A DNA stretch of 64,000 bases from Rhizobium sp. CF122 (lineage in GTDB: Bacteria > Pseudomonadota > Alphaproteobacteria > Rhizobiales > Rhizobiaceae). The stretch is from the NCBI RefSeq assembly GCF_000282035.1, contig NZ_AKKA01000067.1, forward strand, positions 53,779-117,778, given 5' to 3'. The notes under the pieces were generated by a model, which worked only from the letters and a program-made list of their open reading frames with translations, was not told the DNA's origin and did no database searches. Position numbers and translations under genes: made by a program. Each line of letters begins with the position of its first letter. Position 1 is the stretch's first letter. Below are positions 35,408 through 43,289 of this stretch, piece after piece.

Positions 35408-36160
35408 TCAGCGCCGCATGAAGGCTTCGAAGGCGGCCCTCGCTTCGGCGCTGTGCAGGCGATCGAAGAAGTGGCGCGCCTCGTCATCGATGCGGGCAAT
35501 GATCTCATCGCGGTCGCCGCGGATCAGGTTGCGAGCGATCTTCAGCGCTTCCGGCGGTTTGGCCGCGAGTTTGGCGGCGGTGGCCAGTGTCGTGGCTTCG
35601 ACCTCGTCGGGCGCGCAGACCTTCCAGACAAGTCCTGCCTCCCGTGCTTCCTCGCCGGAGAAGCCCTCGCCCGCTGCCAGCAGCGCGAAGGCGCGCTGGT
35701 GTCCCATGATGCGCGGCGCAAGCAGGCTGGATCCCGCCTCCGGAACGAGCGCCAGATCGACGAACGGTGTGCGGAACTGGCTGCGCGCTGAAGCGATGGT
35801 CAGGTCGCAATGCATGTGCATTGTGGTTCCGATCCCGATCGCCAAGCCGTCCACGCCGGAGACGATCGGCTTTTCGGACCGGACCATGGCATAGAGGAAC
35901 TCAACGATCTCCCGCGGCATGGCGCCACCCATGGCGGCGGCCAGGAAATCACCCAGGTCGTTGCCTGCGGAAAAGCAGCCTTCGGTGCCGAGAAAGGCCG
36001 TTGCCCGGATCTCCGTGTCGCGGTTGGCGGCGATCAGCGCGTCCGCCATCGTCCGATACATCGCCCGGGTGATGGCATTTTTCTTTTCCGGCCTGTTGAT
36101 GCGGATGATCTGGATGCCGGGGTGGGCTGTATCCTGCTCGACGATGACCTGGTCTGTCAT
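35408..36160 (-). CDS. enoyl-CoA hydratase/isomerase (crotonase) family protein
   Basis: This 250-residue crotonase-fold enzyme acts on acyl-CoA thioesters. The oxyanion-hole segments are visible: EGCFSAGNDLGDF near residues 60-72 and VDGLAIGIGTTMHMHCDLTIAS near 103-124. A Glu in LALVPEAGSS near 140 fits a catalytic position. It is 9 bp downstream of the acyl-CoA dehydrogenase gene, so the two probably perform consecutive dehydrogenation and hydration steps on the same acyl-CoA. The chain type is not known. Confidence 0.88.
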   Translation of the reverse strand: MTDQVIVEQDTAHPGIQIIRINRPEKKNAITRAMYRTMADALIAANRDTEIRATAFLGTEGCFSAGNDLGDFLAAAMGGAMPREIVEFLYAMVRSEKPIVSGVDGLAIGIGTTMHMHCDLTIASARSQFRTPFVDLALVPEAGSSLLAPRIMGHQRAFALLAAGEGFSGEEAREAGLVWKVCAPDEVEATTLATAAKLAAKPPEALKIARNLIRGDRDEIIARIDDEARHFFDRLHSAEARAAFEAFMRR

Positions 36161-36169
36161 GATGGCTCC

Positions 36170-37948
36170 TCAGACAAGAACGATTTTGGCGGCTGCAAGA
36201 CTTGCGGCACCACTGATGACGCTGTCTTTCAGCGCAGCAATTTCGGAAAGAAGATTCTCCGCGGCAAAGCGGCAGAGCGCGATGCGCTTCTCGGAGCCAC
36301 CATCGGGCGACTGCGCGAGCCCGCCCTTGGCAAGGTAGCAACCGGTCAGGACAAGGCCGAAGAGGCGCTGATAGGGTGTTGCACCGGCCAAAGCCTCGGC
36401 CGTCTTGCCATCGCGCAACTGCGCCAGCAACCAGTCCGTCGCTTCGCTGAGGTCGGTTGTGGCTGCGTCGAGCCGGTTTGCGGTCGCACCAAAGCCTTCG
36501 AGGTTGGAGTGGCGGACCTGGTCGGCAATCTGCTTCAGCTCGGCAATGAGCCCGTGTACCTGCTCGCCGTTGGAAAGCGTCAGCTTGCGGGTGACAAGGT
36601 CGATCGCTTGGATGCCGTTGGTGCCTTCGTAGATCGGCGCGATACGTGCATCGCGTAGGTAGCGCGCAGCTCCGGTTTCCTCGATGAAGCCCATGCCGCC
36701 GTGCACCTGAATGCCGAGCGAAGCCACGTCGACTCCAACATCGGTGGAAAAGGACTTGGCGATAGGTGTCAGCAGCGCAGCGCGCTCCTGCCAGTGCGGC
36801 TTGGCGTCGGTCGCGCGATGCGACATGTCGATGGCGTGCGCGCAGGCGTAGGAAATCGCGCGGGCGCCCTGTGTCAGCGCCTTCATCGTCAGGAGCATAC
36901 GGGTGACATCCGGGTGCTCGATGATCGGGCTCATACCGCCGCCCGTCCAGCCCGGCGCCTTACCCTGAGTACGCTCCTTCGCATAGGCAATCGCCTTCTG
37001 CGTCGCCGCCTCGGCGATTGCCACGCCCTGCATGCCGACGGCAAGCCTGGCGTTGTTCATCATCGTGAACATGCAGGCGAGGCCCTTGTTTTCCTCGCCG
37101 ACCAGCCAGCCGATCGCACCCTTCCCTTCACCGAACTTGCCATCGCCATAGATCATGGTGCAGGTCGGCGAGCCGTGGATGCCGAGCTTGTGCTCCAGCG
37201 AATGGGCAAAGAGATCGTTGCGGGCGCCGAGCGATCCATCCGGATTGACAAGGAACTTCGGCACGAGGAACAGCGAGATGCCCCGCGTTCCGGCCGGTGC
37301 ATCCGGCAGGCGGGCGAGCACCAGGTGAACGATGTTGTCGGCGGCGTCGTGTTCGCCCCAAGTGATGAAGATTTTCTGGCCGAAGACGCGGTAGGTGCCA
37401 TCGTCCCGACGCTCCGCGCGGGTCTTGAGCACACCGAGGTCGGAGCCGGCATGCGGCTCCGTCAGGTTCATCGTGCCGGTCCATTCACCGGAAACGAGCT
37501 TTGCAAGGTATATATTCTTGAGTTCGTCCGAGGCATGGCTGCTGATGGCCTCGATCGCGCCCATGGTGAGTGTCGGGCAGAGCGCGAATGCCATCGATCC
37601 GGAATTCCACATCTCGAGCGCCGCGACGTTCAGCATGTGGGGCAGCCCCTGCCCGCCGAACTCCTCAGGTGCGGTCAGGCCGTTCCAGCCGCCGGCAATC
37701 CAGTTCTGATAGAGGTCGCGCCAACCATCCGGCGTCACCACCTTGCCATCGACGAGGCGCGAGCCCTGGCGGTCGCCGATTTCGGCGAGCGGTGCCACTT
37801 CATCCGTCGCGAACCGCCCTGCTTCGTGAAGGATGGCGTCAACGAGATCTTCGCCGAGATCGCCAAGCAAACCGGCCTCGATTGCACTGCCCAAGCCGGC
37901 CACATGCTTCAGTGTAAACGAAATCTGTTCGACGGGCGCCTTGTACAT
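36170..37948 (-). CDS. acyl-CoA dehydrogenase, long (DmdC-like) form
   Basis: This 592-residue FAD enzyme oxidises an acyl-CoA at the alpha-beta bond. It is about 200 residues longer than standard acyl-CoA dehydrogenases, with a C-terminal extension as in the group containing the methylmercaptopropionyl-CoA dehydrogenase DmdC. Visible motifs are MNLTEPHAGSDLG (FAD/substrate), KIFITWGEHD, and QVHGGMGFIEETGAARYLRDARIAPIYEGTNGIQ carrying the likely catalytic Glu region. ATG 37948 is preceded by GAGGAGA. An operator-like dyad lies at 38022-38037. Substrates could be fatty, branched or sulfur-containing acyl-CoAs. Confidence 0.9.
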   Translation of the reverse strand: MYKAPVEQISFTLKHVAGLGSAIEAGLLGDLGEDLVDAILHEAGRFATDEVAPLAEIGDRQGSRLVDGKVVTPDGWRDLYQNWIAGGWNGLTAPEEFGGQGLPHMLNVAALEMWNSGSMAFALCPTLTMGAIEAISSHASDELKNIYLAKLVSGEWTGTMNLTEPHAGSDLGVLKTRAERRDDGTYRVFGQKIFITWGEHDAADNIVHLVLARLPDAPAGTRGISLFLVPKFLVNPDGSLGARNDLFAHSLEHKLGIHGSPTCTMIYGDGKFGEGKGAIGWLVGEENKGLACMFTMMNNARLAVGMQGVAIAEAATQKAIAYAKERTQGKAPGWTGGGMSPIIEHPDVTRMLLTMKALTQGARAISYACAHAIDMSHRATDAKPHWQERAALLTPIAKSFSTDVGVDVASLGIQVHGGMGFIEETGAARYLRDARIAPIYEGTNGIQAIDLVTRKLTLSNGEQVHGLIAELKQIADQVRHSNLEGFGATANRLDAATTDLSEATDWLLAQLRDGKTAEALAGATPYQRLFGLVLTGCYLAKGGLAQSPDGGSEKRIALCRFAAENLLSEIAALKDSVISGAASLAAAKIVLV

Positions 37949-38021
37949 CAGTGATCTCCTCGCATCCCTGGCCGCCAAGCGAAACGGCCTTCGACCTCTC
38001 CGTGGGCAGAGCTAATTGATT

Positions 38022-38037
38022 TTTACGTAAACGTCAA
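38022..38037 (-). promoter_or_regulatory. operator-like dyad upstream of the acyl-CoA dehydrogenase gene
   Basis: The sequence TTTACGTAAACGTCAA contains two ACGT cores in an imperfect 8+8 dyad (6 of 8 positions symmetric). It lies about 75 bp upstream of the dehydrogenase start. It resembles sites I recall for MerR-family (LiuR-type) regulators of acyl-CoA and branched-chain amino acid breakdown. The regulator gene is not in the window. Confidence 0.4.
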
Positions 38038-38163
38038 TTTCAAACTTTCCGGTGGCTATGCGCGGGGAGTAAGGGCTGTCTGCACTATTGTGCACTTGCA
38101 CAAACAACCGTCATAGAGAATCTCTAAGGACACAGACCGCCATCGCAAGAGGACCGGCGCACC

Positions 38164-39159
38164 ATGGATACCTTGCCTGCCAACATACCGGGACTCGTGT
38201 GGGCCTACCGCTTTCCGCCGGATGGCGGCAGGGCGACACGCCTTGCAAACAGCGCGCCGCAGGCGGAACTCACGAACGGCGGCGGCTTCTACTGGCTGCA
38301 CCTCAATCTCGCCGATGCCCGCGTTCCCGGCCTGCTCGATACGATCGAGGGCCTGAACGACGATGCCAAGGCGGCGTTGATAACGCGCGACACGCATGCC
38401 GCGATCACCGTCGACGAACAGATGCTCTACGGCACGCTCGTGGATTGTCAGCGCGAGTTCGATCACGAGACGGCTGACCTCGGCTGGCTGCATTTTGCGA
38501 TATCCGATCGCTTCATCATCACCACGCGTCTGCAGCCGCTGCGCAGCATCGAGCGCGCTCGGGCGCTGGTCGAGAAGAACCCGACAAAGTTCGAACGTCC
38601 CGTCGACCTGTTCGAGACCCTGGTGATCGAATTCCAGCGCACGCTGCTCTCGATCGTCATGGAGATGACGGATGAACTCAACGTTATCGAGGATTTCGTC
38701 TACGACAACACGCCGCGTGACGAACGCCGGCGGCTGGCGCCGGTCAGGCGCACAGTCGTCAGACTGCACAGGCACCTGAGAACGGTTCTCGCCCTGATGC
38801 GCCGGGCCGCGGCCTCGCACGACGACGAAATGCCGTTCGGCTTCGAAGACGTCGCGGGACGACTCACAAGCCGTCTCGAAACGGTCGATCACGATATTTA
38901 TGCCCTGCAGGACCGCGCGCGTCTGCTGCATGAAGAAATCGATTCGAAGCTGTCCTCCGAGACCAACCGGCACCTCTACATTCTGTCGATCATGACGGCC
39001 TTCCTGCTGCCGCCGACGCTGGTGACGGGTTTCTTCGGCATGAACACGACGAACCTGCCCTTTGCCGAAGGCAGCGGAGGGACGGAATACGCGTTCGCCC
39101 TCATCATCGCTTCGATCCTGTTGGCCTGGTGGCTGCTGAAGCGCGTTCGCATTCTTTGA
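38164..39159 (+). CDS. ZntB/CorA-family zinc or divalent metal transporter
   Basis: This 331-residue CorA-superfamily protein has a large cytoplasmic N-terminal domain (WLHLNLADARV near residue 44), a long helix region and two C-terminal membrane helices. The GMN signature reads FFGMNTTNLPF, followed by a short periplasmic loop and the last helix ending in positively charged KRVRIL. ZntB proteins move Zn2+, probably inward with protons; other CorA relatives carry Mg2+, so the metal is inferred. The gene is divergent from the acyl-CoA dehydrogenase gene. Confidence 0.88.
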   Translation: MDTLPANIPGLVWAYRFPPDGGRATRLANSAPQAELTNGGGFYWLHLNLADARVPGLLDTIEGLNDDAKAALITRDTHAAITVDEQMLYGTLVDCQREFDHETADLGWLHFAISDRFIITTRLQPLRSIERARALVEKNPTKFERPVDLFETLVIEFQRTLLSIVMEMTDELNVIEDFVYDNTPRDERRRLAPVRRTVVRLHRHLRTVLALMRRAAASHDDEMPFGFEDVAGRLTSRLETVDHDIYALQDRARLLHEEIDSKLSSETNRHLYILSIMTAFLLPPTLVTGFFGMNTTNLPFAEGSGGTEYAFALIIASILLAWWLLKRVRIL

Positions 39160-39167
39160 ATGAAGAA

Positions 39168-39191
39168 AGCCCAGCATCGATGCCGGGCCTT
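39168..39191. terminator. bidirectional hairpin between convergent ZntB-like and BA14K genes
   Basis: GCCC-A-GCAT-CG-ATGC-C-GGGC forms a near-perfect stem flanked by AA on one side and CTT on the other. There is no long T-run, so it may be a weak terminator for both convergent genes. Confidence 0.5.
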
Positions 39192-39211
39192 GAGACGCAA
39201 GCCTGTTTCAT

Positions 39212-39733
39212 TCAGTAGTACGGTGAAATGCACTGCTGGCGCGGGCCGTTGTACGGCTGGAAGGTGTTGTCGTAGACGCGATAGGAGCGGTAGCGCGCTT
39301 CGCACCAGGCCACGTGGCTCGACGCAAGCGGAGCCGCCGGAGGAGCGACATAGGTCGGCTGCGAGGCGATCGCGCCGCCGATCACTGCGCCGGCACCGAA
39401 GGCAGCCAGCGGGAACCAGTATCCATTGTAGTAGCGGTAGCCGTTTCGGTAATAGGGATAGCCGCGGTAGCCGCCATACCAGCCGGGCCGGTAGGCTGGG
39501 CGAGACATTGGATAATAACCTTGGCGAGAACCGGGATAGTAGCCCGGCCGGTATCCGGGGCGAAAACCGGGGCGGCAATGGGGGCCGCGGCAATACTGCA
39601 CGTTCTGGACGTCACCAGACTTTTCGACCTGCGGCAAAGCCGGCATCTGCATTGCCTGCGAAGGCACAAGGCCACTGGCGAGCGTCACGAACGATATGGC
39701 GGCAATCGCTATCTTCTTAAAAAATCCACTCAT
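39212..39733 (-). CDS. BA14K family secreted protein with Tyr/Gly/Arg/Pro-rich repeat
   Basis: This 173-residue protein has a signal peptide (cleavage after SQA near residue 26). The middle region (about 55-105) is made of RPGY/RPGF/YPG-like repeats rich in Tyr, Gly, Arg and Pro, followed by a hydrophobic stretch AAFGAGAVIGGAI. It ends in the conserved BA14K motif, HVAWCEARYRSYRVYDNTF followed by QPYNG and a second Cys. BA14K proteins are surface or periplasmic antigens reported from Brucella, and some bind mannose. ATG 39733 fits the signal peptide start. Confidence 0.85.
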   Translation of the reverse strand: MSGFFKKIAIAAISFVTLASGLVPSQAMQMPALPQVEKSGDVQNVQYCRGPHCRPGFRPGYRPGYYPGSRQGYYPMSRPAYRPGWYGGYRGYPYYRNGYRYYNGYWFPLAAFGAGAVIGGAIASQPTYVAPPAAPLASSHVAWCEARYRSYRVYDNTFQPYNGPRQQCISPYY

Positions 39734-39887
39734 GGAACCTCGGTTCCCAGTTGGAATACGCGCGCATGATAACGCGAAGGCTATGAAACCGTTCCAATGA
39801 TCCGTTTTCATGCCGTTGATGCGACTTTCCGTTTTTAAGCGATCGCGGATTAACTGGACATTAACCGCCTTTCACCAGGCTCATTCC

Positions 39888-40877
39888 ATGAAGCGATCCT
39901 GGAGAAATCTTCTGCTTCGCCTGGTGGTTCCGGCGCTTGTCGTGGGGGCTCCGTCTCAGGCTGCGGCCACGAACATCCCTCCCTGGAAGAACCCCAACAA
40001 CGCGCTCGTCATCGATGCCTACGAGCTGAACACGATCGATTGGGATTCGCTGCTTTCCGACAAGCGTATCGCCGCCTTTGTCTCGAAGGCCTCCGACGGA
40101 CTTCCGGAAAGCTTCTCCTGCACCGGCGATCATGCCGGGGACACGGTTGCGCATTGCAAGACCATGTGGCGCAAGTATGCGGTGAGCCGCGAGCTCTTTC
40201 AGACGCGACGGCTCGTTGCCCGGGCGGCCGGCCTGCTGTGGGGCTCCTATCACCTTGCACGGCCGGGTAATCCGGTCGACCAAGCCAACCATTTCCTCGA
40301 TTATGCCGACCCCAAGGACGACGAGATGATGGTCCTCGATCTGGAAGGCATCGATCCGCAGCAGTTCATGTCGCTGGAGGACGCGCAGATTTTCGCAGGC
40401 CATATCAGGGCGCGAACCGGACGCTATCCGGTTCTTTACACCAATCACAACACTGCCCGTTACATCGCCGCCTACCGCAACGACTATCCGGTGCTGGCAC
40501 GCCTGCCGATCTGGTATGCGCGATACAAGCCCGACGTGAAGGGCGTGTTCCCGATGGGAAACTGGGACAACTACCTGATGTGGCAGTTCTCGTCCGGAAC
40601 GAACTGCAGCAAGCGCCGCTGCCCCTACCGCGTGCCGGGCACCCTGACCGATATCGATGTCAACGTCGCGCCGATGAGCCGGGCGGAGCTCGCAAAGATG
40701 TGGGCGCGCGGCAACCTCCTGCCTGCGCGCGAGCCCGACCCGCCGCTCATCCTTGCCAAGATCGAGATGGAGCCGCGCGGAAAGCCTGCTATGGACACCC
40801 CCGCCATTGCACCGGACCCTATCGTCACCTCCTCGATACCGCAGAGCGAAGTGGCCCGTACCCGCCGCGACTTCTGA
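39888..40877 (+). CDS. GH25-family lysozyme (muramidase)
   Basis: This 329-residue secreted glycoside hydrolase family 25 protein would cleave the glycan chain of peptidoglycan. It has a signal peptide (cleavage near SQAAA, residue 27). The barrel residues include Asp43 in VIDAYELN and the Asp151-x-Glu153 pair in MMVLDLEGID, the usual catalytic site. MWQFSSGTNC and DIDVNVAP match late family motifs. A C-terminal Pro-rich tail (residues 285-329) has no clear domain. ATG 39888 was chosen because the signal peptide starts there. Confidence 0.87.
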   Translation: MKRSWRNLLLRLVVPALVVGAPSQAAATNIPPWKNPNNALVIDAYELNTIDWDSLLSDKRIAAFVSKASDGLPESFSCTGDHAGDTVAHCKTMWRKYAVSRELFQTRRLVARAAGLLWGSYHLARPGNPVDQANHFLDYADPKDDEMMVLDLEGIDPQQFMSLEDAQIFAGHIRARTGRYPVLYTNHNTARYIAAYRNDYPVLARLPIWYARYKPDVKGVFPMGNWDNYLMWQFSSGTNCSKRRCPYRVPGTLTDIDVNVAPMSRAELAKMWARGNLLPAREPDPPLILAKIEMEPRGKPAMDTPAIAPDPIVTSSIPQSEVARTRRDF

Positions 40878-40889
40878 GGAGCCCTCCTC

Positions 40890-40919
40890 AAAAAAGACCC
40901 CGCCTCTCAGAGAGCGGGG
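40890..40919 (-). terminator. strong terminator of the Rieske oxygenase gene
   Basis: On the minus strand CCCCGC (40919-40914) pairs with GCGGGG (40903-40898), followed by TCTTTTTT. It lies about 25 bp after the stop codon of the oxygenase gene, and also just after the lysozyme stop on the other strand. Confidence 0.85.
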
Positions 40920-40943
40920 CCACTTGGGAGGGAGTCCTTTGGA

Positions 40944-42188
40944 TCAGGCGACGACTGAGAGCTTCGCCTGATCGCCCTGCAGGCGATTGACCATGAAGTG
41001 TGAATACCATTCGAGGAACTGCATGACGCCGCCCTCGTGCAGCATCGAATAAGGGCCAGGCTCGTAGGCCGGCGAATGGATGCCGAAAGCGTTCTCTTCG
41101 ACGATACGGCGATCCTGATCGTTGGTTTCGGTCCAGACGTGGGTGAGCTCGGCCAGATCGTAGTCGACGCCCTCGACGGCATCCTTGTGCACAAGCCACT
41201 TGGTCGTAACGGCCGTTTCGTTAGCGCTGAGCGGCAGCACGCGGAAGGAGATCGCGTGGTCGCCGAGAATGTGGTTCCAGGTCGTCGGGTAGTGGAACAG
41301 CAGCATCGTACCGATGCGATCGATCGTCACGTCCTCCGAAAGAGGCCGCTTGACGGCGCGCTTGCCGGACATGGTGTAGCTCTCGGCATCCTCGATCAAA
41401 GGCATGCGGGCCGTGCGGAACTGGCCATCCGGAGAAATCTGGAACTTGCTCGGCAGTCCGGCCGCCTCGCAGCGCGACCAGTGACCGGCGATCTCGGGAT
41501 CGTCGGCACCACCGTCCGTGCCCGTGACGCTCGGCGCTTCAGGGTAAGTACGGCAAAGCTCGGGATGATTGGCCGCACAGTGATAGCATTCGCGGTTGTT
41601 TTCCCAGACGAGCTTCCAGTTGCCCTTTTCGATGATCGTGCTCTGGAAGGCGACCTTTGCCTCGCTCAAATGATGTGGCAGCATGTAAGGAGCCACCATG
41701 TCGCGCACCGGCTGGAAATCCGGCGCGTTCTGGGCGAGACAGATGAAGATGTAGCCACCGAAGCTCTCGCAATGAACCGGCTTCAGGCCGTAGCCGCTCT
41801 TGTCGAAATCATCGCCCATGTGGCGAGCGAAGGCGAGCTTGCCATCGAGATCGTAGGCCCACTGGTGATAGGGGCAGACGAGGCGAACCGAGGAACCGTG
41901 CTCCTTGGTGCAGACGCGCGAACCGCGATGGCGACAGCTGTTGTGGAAGGCGCGGATGACGTTGTCGCGGCCGCGAACGATGACGACAGGATAGTCGCCG
42001 ATCTGAACGGTGAAATAGGCTCCTGGCTTCGGCAACTCGCAGTCATGGCCCATGAACAGCCAATCGCGGTAGTAGATCATTTCCATATCGAGCTTGAAGT
42101 AGTCCTCGTCGATATAGAAGGGCTGCTCGAGACTGAAGCCTTCCCGCCGGGTCTTGAGTTGCCGCAATACGTTGCTGCGAATATCCAT
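40944..42188 (-). CDS. Rieske non-heme iron oxygenase, alpha subunit (GbcA/CntA-like)
   Basis: This 414-residue aromatic-ring-hydroxylating-type oxygenase resembles enzymes that demethylate quaternary amines such as glycine betaine (GbcA) or carnitine. The Rieske cluster ligands are Cys85-x-His87 and Cys105-x-x-His108. The mononuclear iron site includes His203 and His208 in CYHCAANHPEL. The ATG at 42188 was chosen because GAGGA sits 7 bases upstream; an ATG six bases earlier is too close to it. No reductase (GbcB-like) gene is adjacent, so electrons must come from a partner encoded elsewhere. The substrate is inferred only from similarity. Confidence 0.87.
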   Translation of the reverse strand: MDIRSNVLRQLKTRREGFSLEQPFYIDEDYFKLDMEMIYYRDWLFMGHDCELPKPGAYFTVQIGDYPVVIVRGRDNVIRAFHNSCRHRGSRVCTKEHGSSVRLVCPYHQWAYDLDGKLAFARHMGDDFDKSGYGLKPVHCESFGGYIFICLAQNAPDFQPVRDMVAPYMLPHHLSEAKVAFQSTIIEKGNWKLVWENNRECYHCAANHPELCRTYPEAPSVTGTDGGADDPEIAGHWSRCEAAGLPSKFQISPDGQFRTARMPLIEDAESYTMSGKRAVKRPLSEDVTIDRIGTMLLFHYPTTWNHILGDHAISFRVLPLSANETAVTTKWLVHKDAVEGVDYDLAELTHVWTETNDQDRRIVEENAFGIHSPAYEPGPYSMLHEGGVMQFLEWYSHFMVNRLQGDQAKLSVVA

Positions 42189-42603
42189 CTGCATATCCTC
42201 GTATGGTGGGGCCGCCGCTTGATCGAAGGCGAAAGCCGCCGGAAGCTTCGCTCCCTCTCCGTCAGGAGACTTTCTTGAAAGACATTTAAACACCGCTGGC
42301 GCGCGGCGTTTGGTTGTAAAGCGACATTGGCTTCGAAAATGACGACAGGCGACAAAGGAGTGCGGAATCGAACACGGCTCCAACCTACAAATGCTTCATT
42401 CTCGGCAAGTAAGGCCAATTACGACATCGACGCAACCCAATTCATGCTTGGGCTTTCAGCACGGCATCGCCACGGTTATCGTATTTGCGACGTGACGGCC
42501 AATGAACTAGGTCCTCCAATCTGCGGACGGCAATCATGCTTAATCTACCATTAAGCATGATTGCCTATCCTTGCCGCATCAGACATGCATGCGGATATCC
42601 ACC
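42189..42603. other. 415-bp divergent intergenic region with one perfect inverted repeat
   Basis: No convincing gene is seen between the oxygenase and the DUF6656 gene. The only clear structure is the 16-bp inverted repeat at 42529-42565. Promoters for both divergent genes should lie here, but I could not place them with confidence. Confidence 0.6.
42529..42565. repeat. perfect 16-bp inverted repeat
   Basis: GGCAATCATGCTTAAT (42529-42544) and ATTAAGCATGATTGCC (42550-42565) are exact reverse complements separated by CTACC. It ends 38 bp before the DUF6656 start codon and is not followed by a T-run, so it is not a normal terminator. It could be an operator, an RNA hairpin in the mRNA leader, or a remnant of a palindromic element. 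Confidence 0.8.
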
Positions 42604-43209
42604 ATGGCGAAGCTTCGCTATTTCGACGCCAGCAACAGCAATGCACGCAACGCGGCACCGGTCGCCTCGCATTCCGAATTTCTGCGCACGGGAAAGATCA
42701 CGCGCACCCGGGCGCACTGGCTCGCCGAGGAACGGCGCTACCTCACGCATGACGAAGTCGCGGAGAGGACGGGCCGCAAGCTGGAGACAGCCGGCGCCAG
42801 AACGCATCAACATATCAATGGCTTTCACCACTCGATCCAGTTTCCAAAGATGCTGTTTCATCGGACGCTGGAGGACAGCCCGCATCTCGGCTACTGCCAT
42901 GTGACGGCGGCGCGGACGAAATTCGCCCGCTACGAGGAAGTCAGCTGGGCGTTCTACATCGCGAATTTCTACGCCGACATCGGCGACAACGACAATTTCT
43001 TCCAGAAGATCGATGTCAAGTATTCGCGCATGTACTTCGCCGTCGCCATTAAGCCGGGCGAACATACGCCCGAAAGGATGACGATCGACCGCTCGGTGCG
43101 GGGCAACGGCCTGCTCTTCCGGACCGACGATCCGCAAATCGCCATCAAGAATGTGCTGCTGCTTGGCGCACGCAACGAGCAGCTGCGCGAGATCATTCGC
43201 CAGCTCTGA
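42604..43209 (+). CDS. DUF6656 family protein
   Basis: This 201-residue protein of unknown function appears limited to rhizobial relatives. It is soluble, with no signal peptide or membrane helix. Notable segments are a basic N-terminal half (RTRAHWLAEERRYLTHDEVAERTG, helical and possibly nucleic-acid binding), an HQHINGFHHSIQ histidine cluster near residue 70, and a strand-rich C-terminal half. ATG 42604 (MAKLRYF) was taken as the start; earlier in-frame ATGs at 42589 and 42571 cannot be excluded. A perfect 16-bp inverted repeat lies just upstream. Confidence 0.65.
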   Translation: MAKLRYFDASNSNARNAAPVASHSEFLRTGKITRTRAHWLAEERRYLTHDEVAERTGRKLETAGARTHQHINGFHHSIQFPKMLFHRTLEDSPHLGYCHVTAARTKFARYEEVSWAFYIANFYADIGDNDNFFQKIDVKYSRMYFAVAIKPGEHTPERMTIDRSVRGNGLLFRTDDPQIAIKNVLLLGARNEQLREIIRQL

Positions 43210-43289
43210 TCGGCATCATCGGCCCGCTCTGATATTGATCCAATCGCCGGGAAGGCATAAGGACTGCCGGACAGCAATCCGGACAGCGC

